Shown here in pieces: positions 1-4,813 of a stretch of 7,422 bases of DNA. This DNA comes from Reyranella sp. (lineage in GTDB: Bacteria > Pseudomonadota > Alphaproteobacteria > Reyranellales > Reyranellaceae). The stretch covers positions 1 through 7,422 of the forward strand of contig JADHLS010000242.1 in NCBI GenBank assembly GCA_016780605.1, given 5' to 3'. A model generated the notes under the pieces. It worked only from the letters and a program-made list of their open reading frames with translations. It was not told where the DNA came from and ran no database searches. How positions within the stretch are numbered: the stretch's first letter is position 1; every line of letters begins with the position of its first letter. A program made the translations under genes and the position numbers.

Positions 1-380
1 TAGTCATCGAGGGTCCCGAACACCTCATACCCCCGCCGTTCGTAGAATGGCCGCGCCTGGAAGGAATGGGTGTCGAGCTGCACCGAATGGCAGCCTTTTT
101 CGCGGGCATAGTCCTCGGCCTGATCCATGAGTTGGGTCGCCCAGCGCCGGCCGCGGACCGTCTCGTCGATCCACAGATAGGAGATATGCAGCCAGCCTCC
201 CCAGATGCTGCCCAGGAGCCCGCCCAGGGTCTCGCCGCGCGGGCTCTTCAGGAAGAAGTACACGGGGTAGTAGGCTGACAGCCCGGTGGCGCCGACGTTG
301 AAGATGTCGAGGTGGTCGCGGACGAACTGCGCCTCCGCACCCGCCTGGTCGAAAACGATCCTCAGGTCATCGGTCGGCAT
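1..380 (-). CDS. GNAT family N-acetyltransferase, C-terminus cut by window edge
   Basis: Reading the minus strand from the ATG at 380 gives 126 uninterrupted codons that run off the left edge, so the last residues are missing. The protein looks like a GNAT acyl-CoA-dependent N-acetyltransferase. A beta-strand region rich in Gly and Trp (GSIWGGWLHISYLWIDE, residues 57-73) leads into the acetyl-CoA loop (VRGRRWATQL, 75-84) and the following helix. The C-terminal segment LDTHSFQARPFYERRGYEVFG (residues 102-122) is the usual family ending. In the acetyl-CoA loop the family pattern R-G-x-G-x-G/A appears as R-G-R-R-W-A, so the second Gly is Arg. The start is supported by a strong Shine-Dalgarno (GAGGGAGG on the minus strand, 387-394) six bases away. 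The start lies inside the end of the LysR gene (14-base overlap), which implies one operon with translational coupling. The acceptor substrate is unknown. Confidence 0.88.
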   Translation of the reverse strand, partial: MPTDDLRIVFDQAGAEAQFVRDHLDIFNVGATGLSAYYPVYFFLKSPRGETLGGLLGSIWGGWLHISYLWIDETVRGRRWATQLMDQAEDYAREKGCHSVQLDTHSFQARPFYERRGYEVFGTLDD

Positions 381-1269
381 CAGGGGCCTCCCTCGCCAGA
401 CGGCTCGCCTCGGCAACGAGGGCCGAGACCAGCGGTGTCATGGGTTCGCGCGGGGGCACGACCAGACCGATCTGATGGACGGCCTCGGGCTCGACGATGG
501 GGATTGCCCGCAGGCGTTCGGTGAGGCCAAGCGTATCGGCGAGCTTTTCTGGCATCACGCTCGCCCACCGGCCGGTGCGGACATGCGAGAACAGCACGAT
601 CATGGAGTTCGACTCGAGCGTCGGCTCAGGGCGGGCCCCGGCTGCGTGAAGAAGATCGTCGATGATGCGACGGTTTTGCATATCTGGCGTCAATAAACAG
701 AGCGGGATGCGTCCGACCTCGGCCCAGGTAACCTGATCGCGCTCGCCCAACGGACTGTCGGCCGACGTAAGCAAGCGATACTGCTCGAGGTAGAGGGGAA
801 CGGCGCGCATGCGTCCCAGCGGTTCGTTGTCGATATAGGTCAGGCCGGCATCGACCTCCAGATTCTCCAGCATCGACAACACCTCAGCCGAAGTACGGGA
901 TAGGATGGTGAACTTCACGTTGGGATGCTTGGCCCGATAAGGCGTCGTCAAGGTCGAGACCATTGCAAGCGCGGTCGGGATTGCCGCAATCTTGAGATGG
1001 CCGCTCAACCCCTGCTTGAGCGTGCGCACCTCCTGCTGCATCGCCCGTGTGTCCGCAACAATTGTACGGGCCCAGTCGAGCACACGCTCGCCTTCGGCTG
1101 TGAAACCAATGAAACGCGACGTACGCTGCACAAGGAGGACGCCCAGCGTATCTTCCAATTGCTTTATGCCTGCAGAAAACGTGGGCTGGGTAACACCGCA
1201 CTGCTCCGCAGCCTTGCCGAAGTTTTTTTCACGCGCCAGTGCGATAAGGAACTCGAGCTTGTCGATCAT
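367..1269 (-). CDS. LysR-type transcriptional regulator, divergent from the TTT operon
   Basis: This 300-residue protein has the normal LysR length and layout. The N-terminal winged helix-turn-helix spans residues 1-60, with the recognition region AAEQCGVTQPTFSAGIKQLE (20-39) followed by LGVLLVQR. A linker helix spans about 61-88, and the effector-binding domain begins near LKIAAIPTALAMV (92-104) and runs to the end. Family members bind DNA as tetramers and respond to a small co-inducer. The gene sits head to head with tctC across about 88 bases, the classic LysR arrangement, so it probably controls that transporter and itself. Its stop codon overlaps the start of the acetyltransferase gene. 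From memory, the effector domain (for example CLLTPDMQNRRIID and SHVRTGRWASVMPEKLA) resembles LysR proteins found beside formate dehydrogenase genes; this is unverified. The ATG at 1269 has only a weak Shine-Dalgarno (GGCGGA). Confidence 0.93.
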   Translation of the reverse strand: MIDKLEFLIALAREKNFGKAAEQCGVTQPTFSAGIKQLEDTLGVLLVQRTSRFIGFTAEGERVLDWARTIVADTRAMQQEVRTLKQGLSGHLKIAAIPTALAMVSTLTTPYRAKHPNVKFTILSRTSAEVLSMLENLEVDAGLTYIDNEPLGRMRAVPLYLEQYRLLTSADSPLGERDQVTWAEVGRIPLCLLTPDMQNRRIIDDLLHAAGARPEPTLESNSMIVLFSHVRTGRWASVMPEKLADTLGLTERLRAIPIVEPEAVHQIGLVVPPREPMTPLVSALVAEASRLAREAPDADR

Positions 1270-1283
1270 CAGTCCGCCGGCGC

Positions 1284-1312
1284 TCGACCCATACTCGGGA
1301 TCATTGTAGAAC
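1284..1312 (+). promoter_or_regulatory. Candidate promoter for the tctCBA operon
   Basis: TCGACC (1284-1289, four of six -35 bases) is followed after 17 bases by TAGAAC (1307-1312, four of six -10 bases). This would start transcription near 1319, about 39 bases before tctC. It overlaps the candidate lysR promoter on the other strand, as expected where one LysR tetramer controls both directions. The match is weak, as expected for an activator-dependent promoter, and equally for no promoter at all. Confidence 0.25.
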
Positions 1313-1330
1313 TTGTCTTAGAACTAGCAA
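1303..1330 (-). promoter_or_regulatory. Candidate promoter for the lysR-GNAT operon
   Basis: On the minus strand a good -10 element, TACAAT (1308-1303), lies 16 bases from a -35-like TTGCTA (1330-1325, four of six consensus bases). Transcription would start near 1296, leaving a leader of about 27 bases before the ATG at 1269. The -10 match is good and the -35 moderate; alphaproteobacterial promoters often deviate from the consensus, so this is a reasoned guess. Confidence 0.35.
1307..1325. repeat. Direct repeat TAGAACT in the divergent promoter region
   Basis: TAGAACT occurs at 1307-1313 and again at 1319-1325, 12 bases apart start to start, in the middle of the 88-base lysR-tctC gap. It falls within the spacer of the candidate lysR promoter and on the -10 of the candidate tctC promoter. 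It could be a pair of regulator half-sites. Typical LysR sites are T-N11-A dyads rather than direct repeats, and I could not fix a convincing dyad here. Confidence 0.4.
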
Positions 1331-1357
1331 AAAAACGGCTTCGGGAGGAACAAAGTG

Positions 1358-2368
1358 ATGATCCAAACGCTCGGGTTGCGTGCGGTTCCCTTTGCCCTGA
1401 CGGCGGCTCTCGCCACCCTGTACGTAACGCCGGCCTCGGCATGGGAGCCCACTCGCAACGTCGAATTCATCGTGCCGGCTGGAACCGGCGGCGGTGCCGA
1501 CCAGATGGCGCGCATGATCCAAGGCATCATCACCAAGCACAACCTGATGAAGCAGAGCATGGTGGTGGTGAACAAGGCGGGCGGCGCCGGCGGCGAAGGC
1601 TTCCTCGACGTCAAGAATTCAAAGGGCAATCCCAACAAGCTGGTGATCACGCTTTCCAACCTGTTCACTACGCCATTGGCCACCGGCATTCCCTTCTCCT
1701 GGAAGGACATGACTCCGGTGGCGATGCTCGCGCTCGACGAGTTCGTGCTCTGGGTCAATGCCGATTCACCCTACAAGACGGTCGCTGAGCTGATCGCGGC
1801 GATGAAGGCCGCACCTCAGGGCCAGTTCAAGATGGGCGGCACCGGTTCCAAGCAGGAAGATCAGATCATCACGGTCGCCCTCGAGAAGGCGACCGGCACC
1901 AAGATCACCTACGTGCCGTACAAAGGTGGCGGCGAGGTTGCGGTCCAGCTCGTCGGCAAGCATGTCGACATGACGGTCAACAACCCGATCGAAGCGGTCG
2001 CGCAGTGGCGTGCCGGCAAGCTTCGCCCGCTGTGCGTATTCGATACCGCGCCGCTGGCGAGCAAGGAGAAGATCGCGGGCGACATGTCGTGGTCCGACAT
2101 CCCGACCTGCAAGAGCCAAGGCCTCGACATCGAGTACTTGATGCTGCGCGGGGTGTTCATGCCGGCCGGCGTGCCGAAGGATGCGGCCGACTACTATGTC
2201 GAGCTGTTCAAGAAGGTGCGCGCGACGCCGGAATGGGCACAGCTCATGGCCGACGGTGCCTTCAACCAGTCCTTCATGACCGGTGCCGACTACGCCAAAT
2301 GGGTCGAGGGCGAAGAGAAGCGCCATCGCGACCTCATGAAGGAAGCGGGCTTCCTCGCCACCAATTGA
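1358..2368 (+). CDS. tctC: TTT transporter periplasmic substrate-binding protein (Bug/TctC family)
   Basis: This is the soluble receptor of a tripartite tricarboxylate transporter; it captures a substrate, usually a carboxylate, in the periplasm and delivers it to TctAB. A Sec signal peptide is visible (hydrophobic core at about residues 9-23, likely cleavage after ASA at 26-28). The Bug-type ligand loop follows (VEFIVPAGTGGGADQMAR, about 35-52), and further on come TYVPYKGGGEVAVQLVGKHV and WRAGKLRPL, all typical of the family. Total length is 336 residues, normal for Bug proteins. There is no lipobox, so the mature protein should be free in the periplasm. I chose the ATG at 1358 because the Shine-Dalgarno GGGAGGAA (1343-1350) is seven bases away; the GTG at 1355 would be only four away and adds one residue. 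It is the first gene of the tctCBA operon. The ligand cannot be read from sequence: citrate, other di- and tricarboxylates, aromatics and amides are all known in this family. Confidence 0.94.
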   Translation: MIQTLGLRAVPFALTAALATLYVTPASAWEPTRNVEFIVPAGTGGGADQMARMIQGIITKHNLMKQSMVVVNKAGGAGGEGFLDVKNSKGNPNKLVITLSNLFTTPLATGIPFSWKDMTPVAMLALDEFVLWVNADSPYKTVAELIAAMKAAPQGQFKMGGTGSKQEDQIITVALEKATGTKITYVPYKGGGEVAVQLVGKHVDMTVNNPIEAVAQWRAGKLRPLCVFDTAPLASKEKIAGDMSWSDIPTCKSQGLDIEYLMLRGVFMPAGVPKDAADYYVELFKKVRATPEWAQLMADGAFNQSFMTGADYAKWVEGEEKRHRDLMKEAGFLATN

Positions 2369-2450
2369 TCACCGACTACACCGCAGGCGGCGCCCGGAGA
2401 ATTCCGACGCCCACGGCGTTCTTGTGCTCAGCAGCGAAGGGCCAAAGGCG

Positions 2451-2954
2451 ATGTCCAATTCCCCTGATGAATCCTCCCCCGGCGGGCCACGTCAGCATCT
2501 GGTGGAGGTTGGTGTGGCCGCCGTCGTGGCGCTGCTTGGCGTCATCACCGTCATCGGCAGTCTGCAGGTCGGCATCGGCTGGGGTGCCGAAGGCCCGAAG
2601 TCCGGCTTCTTCCCCTTCTGGATCGGGCTGATCATCGTTGCCACCAGCCTCTTCAATCTCGTTCGCGCCTACAACAACGGCAGCCGCAAGCTATTCGCGA
2701 GTTGGCACGAGCTGGCCCAGGTCCTCAAGGTGGTGTTCCCCCTCACCGTCTATGTCGGCTTGATCCCGTGGCTCGGCATTTACCTGGCGTCGGCCCTGTT
2801 GATCGCGGGCTTCATGCGCTGGATCGGCCGCTATGGATGGCTGCTGATCGCAGCCATCAGCATCGGACTTCCGGTGCTCACGTACGTGACGTTTGAGATG
2901 TGGTTCCTCGTGCCCCTGCCCAAGGGACCGCTCGAGGAGCTGCTCGGTCTCTAG
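2451..2954 (+). CDS. tctB: TTT transporter small membrane subunit TctB
   Basis: This 167-residue membrane protein sits between the receptor and the large membrane subunit, as TctB does in TTT operons. Hydrophobic segments lie at about residues 18-40, 53-72, 92-124 (probably a hairpin of two) and 128-149, so four or five helices. The short TctB signature SGFFPFWIGL (51-60) and the ending FLVPLPKGPLEELLGL fit the family (DUF1468 type). TctB proteins are poorly conserved, and its role beyond supporting TctA is not well known. The ATG at 2451 is preferred: the hydrophilic stretch MSNSPDESSPGG is a normal N-terminus and GAAGG lies at 2436-2440. An upstream in-frame GTG at 2424 would add nine residues. 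It starts 82 bases after tctC and ends 29 bases before tctA, so all three genes are probably on one transcript. Confidence 0.9.
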   Translation: MSNSPDESSPGGPRQHLVEVGVAAVVALLGVITVIGSLQVGIGWGAEGPKSGFFPFWIGLIIVATSLFNLVRAYNNGSRKLFASWHELAQVLKVVFPLTVYVGLIPWLGIYLASALLIAGFMRWIGRYGWLLIAAISIGLPVLTYVTFEMWFLVPLPKGPLEELLGL

Positions 2955-2983
2955 GCCGGGCACAGCGAGGGATTCGGCGACCG

Positions 2984-4489
2984 ATGGAAGGTATTAGCGA
3001 TCTGATGGCGGGCTTTGCCGTCGTCCTGAGCTGGCAGAACCTGCTTTACATGGTGATCGGCATCGTGCTGGGCGTGGTCATCGGCGTGCTGCCCGGTCTC
3101 GGCGGTGCCAACGGCGTCGCGATCCTGCTGCCGCTCACTTTCAGCATGTCGCCGACGTCGGCCATCATCCTGCTGTCGTGCATCTACTGGGGCGCCCTGT
3201 TCGGCGGCGCCATCACGTCCATTCTGTTCAACATTCCCGGCGAACCGTGGTCGGTTGCCACCACCTTCGATGGCCATCCCATGGCGCAGAACGGCAAGGC
3301 GGGCGAAGCACTGACGGCCGCCTTCACCTCGTCGTTCGTCGGCGCACTGTTTGCCGTCATCGTCATCACGCTGGCCGCACCGCTGGTTGCAAGCTTTGCC
3401 CTGCAGTTCGGTCCGGCGGAGAAGTTCTCGGTGTTCTTCCTGGCCTTCTGCAGCTTCGTGGGCATGGGCAAGGAGCCGCCGACCAAGACCATCGCCGCCA
3501 TGATGCTGGGTTTCGCGCTGGCGGCCGTGGGTACCGACACGGTGACCGGGCAGTTGCGGCTCACCTTCGGGTCCACCGAGCTTCTCAGCGGCTTCGACTT
3601 CCTGGTGGCGGTGATCGGCCTGTTCGGTATTGGCGAGATCCTGCTCACCATGGAAGAAGGGCTCTCATTCAAGGGCAAGGCCTCCGGCATCAACCCGACG
3701 GTGGTGTGGCAGACATGGAAGGAGCTGCCGCGCTACTGGATGACCTCGCTGCGCTCGTGCGTGATCGGCTGCTGGATGGGCATCACGCCGGCCGGCGCCA
3801 CGCCGGCCTCGTTCATGAGCTACGGCATCGCCAAGCGCACCTCGCGGGCGGGCGAGAAGTTCGGGACAGGCGAGATCGAAGGCGTCGTGGCGCCCGAGAC
3901 GGCCGCCCACGCCGCGGGTACCTCGGCGCTGTTGCCCATGCTGTCGCTGGGCGTGCCCGGATCGCCGACCGCGGCGGTGCTGCTGGGCGGCCTGCTGATC
4001 TGGGGCTTGCAGCCCGGCCCCTTGCTGTTCGTCGAGCAGAAGGATTTCGTCTGGGGACTGATCGCCAGCATGTATCTTGGCAACGTCGTTGGCCTCGTCA
4101 TCGTGCTGACCATGGTGCCGTTCTTCGCCGCCATCCTGCGCGTGCCCTTCAGCATCATCGCGCCCATCATCCTGGTGATCTGTGCCATCGGCGCCTACAC
4201 CGTCCATAACAACACGTTCGATGTGGTCATGATGCTTGTGTTCGGCGTCGCCGGATATTTCCTGAAGAAGTGCAACTACCCACTGGCGCCTCTCGTGCTG
4301 GCGATCGTGCTGGGCGACAAGGCCGAGGAGGCCTTCCGCCAGTCGCTGCTCATCTCCCAGGGAGGCTTCGGCATCTTCTTCTCGAACGGCCTCGTCAGCA
4401 CGATCATGATCGTGGGCCTGGTCGCCCTGTTGTGGCCGGCTCTATCGAACCTGTACGGTCGGCTCATCACATCCGCTCGGCCGACCTAG
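2984..4489 (+). CDS. tctA: TTT transporter large membrane subunit TctA
   Basis: This 501-residue protein is the translocation subunit of the TTT system and matches the usual TctA length of about 500. It is very hydrophobic, with about ten to twelve membrane segments. Family motifs appear in order: GVLPGLGGANGVAILLP (34-50), the loop NIPGEPWSVATTFDGHPMAQ (83-102), a second-half repeat GITPAGATPASFMSYG (266-281), and APETAAHAAGTSALLPMLSL with GVPGSPTAAVLLGGL (303-337). The two Pro-Gly-type loops reflect the internal duplication of the family; in the second, Pro is followed by Ala where I would expect Gly, a small deviation. The open frame extends upstream to 2900, overlapping tctB. I chose the ATG at 2984 because MEGISDLMAGF is the normal TctA N-terminus, and GAGGGA lies at 2966-2971, about 12 bases away and so not ideal. 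It is the last gene of the operon. Confidence 0.95.
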   Translation: MEGISDLMAGFAVVLSWQNLLYMVIGIVLGVVIGVLPGLGGANGVAILLPLTFSMSPTSAIILLSCIYWGALFGGAITSILFNIPGEPWSVATTFDGHPMAQNGKAGEALTAAFTSSFVGALFAVIVITLAAPLVASFALQFGPAEKFSVFFLAFCSFVGMGKEPPTKTIAAMMLGFALAAVGTDTVTGQLRLTFGSTELLSGFDFLVAVIGLFGIGEILLTMEEGLSFKGKASGINPTVVWQTWKELPRYWMTSLRSCVIGCWMGITPAGATPASFMSYGIAKRTSRAGEKFGTGEIEGVVAPETAAHAAGTSALLPMLSLGVPGSPTAAVLLGGLLIWGLQPGPLLFVEQKDFVWGLIASMYLGNVVGLVIVLTMVPFFAAILRVPFSIIAPIILVICAIGAYTVHNNTFDVVMMLVFGVAGYFLKKCNYPLAPLVLAIVLGDKAEEAFRQSLLISQGGFGIFFSNGLVSTIMIVGLVALLWPALSNLYGRLITSARPT

Positions 4490-4498
4490 CAAGGACGT

Positions 4499-4516
4499 TG
4501 TGGCGTCAGCGCCACA
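4499..4516 (+). terminator. Hairpin after tctA, possible terminator without a U-run
   Basis: A perfect 7-bp stem (TGTGGCG at 4499-4505, CGCCACA at 4510-4516) with loop TCAG starts ten bases after the tctA stop. There is no T-run behind it (CTGCGACGG follows), so it is not a canonical intrinsic terminator. It may protect the 3' end of the operon mRNA or mark a Rho-dependent end. Confidence 0.4.
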
Positions 4517-4552
4517 CTGCGACGGCCTCAAAGGGAATTGATCGGAGTGCAC

Positions 4553-4581
4553 TTGCCTCCGCCAGCCTCTGCGCCTAGTTT
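4553..4581 (+). promoter_or_regulatory. Candidate promoter for the leader ORF and ABC transporter
   Basis: TTGCCT (4553-4558, four of six -35 bases) is 17 bases from TAGTTT (4576-4581, three of six -10 bases). Transcription would begin near 4588, about 20 bases before the Shine-Dalgarno of the 23-codon ORF. The -10 is poor, but spacing and position fit, and it overlaps the interrupted palindrome. Confidence 0.25.
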
Positions 4582-4601
4582 GCCGGCCCTCGATGCAAAC
4601 T
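4577..4601. repeat. Interrupted palindrome AGTTTGC-N11-GCAAACT
   Basis: AGTTTGC (4577-4583) and GCAAACT (4595-4601) are perfect 7-bp inverted copies separated by 11 bases, so half-sites lie 18 bp apart on DNA. It covers the candidate -10 and transcription start, where a repressor would bind. If transcribed in full it could also form a 7-bp stem ending seven bases before the AGGGAG Shine-Dalgarno at 4608. AT-containing arms stand out against the GC-rich surroundings. Confidence 0.5.
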
Positions 4602-4619
4602 CCAGCCAGGGAGACGTTG

Positions 4620-4691
4620 ATGATGTCGATCAAGTTCAACGCCACCGCTCCCGCCGGCTGCGTATCGGACCTCGCGCGCTTTAGGCACTAG
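4620..4691 (+). CDS. Putative 23-residue leader peptide or small protein
   Basis: A short frame, ATG at 4620 (or 4623) to TAG at 4689-4691, encodes a 22-23 residue peptide beginning MSIKFNATAPAG (after the second Met) and ending LARFRH. Its Shine-Dalgarno, AGGGAG at 4608-4613, is six bases from the first ATG and stronger than those of several real genes here. It has one Cys in the middle, no obvious membrane helix, and no run of one amino acid that would mark a classic amino-acid attenuator. It lies 122 bases before the ABC transporter start, with a stable hairpin in between, so a leader-peptide role is plausible. I do not recognise the peptide. It could also be a chance frame or the remnant of a lost gene. 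Confidence 0.4.
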   Translation: MMSIKFNATAPAGCVSDLARFRH

Positions 4692-4748
4692 GTCCGGCCG
4701 CGGCCGCCGCCGAGCGCGCCGCCTATCTCCGTTCTTCTGACCATTTAT

Positions 4749-4771
4749 GTCGCCGACTTCGGTCGAGCGAC
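4749..4771 (+). promoter_or_regulatory. Bulged hairpin with cUUCGg tetraloop between leader ORF and ABC gene
   Basis: GTCGC (4749-4753) pairs with GCGAC (4767-4771), and CGAC (4754-4757) pairs with GTCG (4762-4765) across the loop TTCG, leaving one bulged A at 4766. That is nine base pairs closed by the very stable cUUCGg tetraloop. TCTTTG follows, a weak U-rich tail, so it could act as an attenuator-type terminator or as a roadblock in the leader. Function is inferred. Confidence 0.45.
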
Positions 4772-4785
4772 TCTTTGAGGAGCCA

Positions 4786-4804
4786 TCGCCCGGCACGGGC
4801 GAGG
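4786..4804 (+). promoter_or_regulatory. Hairpin partly covering the ABC transporter Shine-Dalgarno
   Basis: TCGCCC (4786-4791) pairs with GGGCGA (4797-4802) around loop GGCAC. The ribosome binding site GGCGAGG (4798-4804), nine bases before the ATG at 4814, lies largely in the right arm. Closed, the hairpin would reduce translation of the transporter. In GC-rich DNA such pairings also arise by chance. Confidence 0.35.
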
Positions 4805-4813
4805 CATCGAGCA

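Larger units (their letters stand above)
4490..4813 (+). other. 324-base intergenic region holding a structured leader for the ABC transporter
   Basis: No sizeable gene fits here on either strand. From left to right I see: a hairpin just after tctA (4499-4516); a candidate promoter (4553-4581); an interrupted palindrome (4577-4601); a 23-codon ORF with a strong Shine-Dalgarno (4620-4691); a GC palindrome CGGCCGCGGCCG (4695-4706); a bulged hairpin with a TTCG tetraloop (4749-4771); and a hairpin covering the Shine-Dalgarno of the ABC transporter (4786-4804). These elements are listed separately. Their order suggests a regulated 5' leader of about 225 bases, but this is inferred from sequence alone. 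Confidence 0.5.

Noticed and set aside
925..1788. Plus-strand open frame of 287 codons crossing lysR and tctC
   Set aside because: It spans an antisense gene, a promoter region and the start of another gene in a different frame; composition is that of a shadow.
2369..2450. Gap between tctC and tctB as a separate promoter or regulatory site
   Set aside because: I found no convincing -35/-10 pair, strong hairpin or repeat; it looks like ordinary operon spacing.
2900..2983. N-terminal extension of tctA overlapping tctB
   Set aside because: The extra 28 residues are Arg/Ala-rich, hydrophilic and unlike any TctA; the start at 2984 gives the family's normal N-terminus.
3178..4209. Plus-strand open frame of 343 codons overlapping tctA
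   Set aside because: Different frame of tctA with an Arg/His-rich, non-membrane translation and no family motifs; tctA itself is unmistakable.
4695..4706. GC palindrome CGGCCGCGGCCG as an operator or origin element
   Set aside because: It is a tandem six-base palindrome in very GC-rich sequence; likely to arise by chance and not placed at a promoter or start.
4775..4813. TTG start giving the ABC transporter 13 more residues
   Set aside because: The TTG falls just behind a stable hairpin with no good ribosome site, while the ATG at 4814 has GGCGAGG nine bases upstream.
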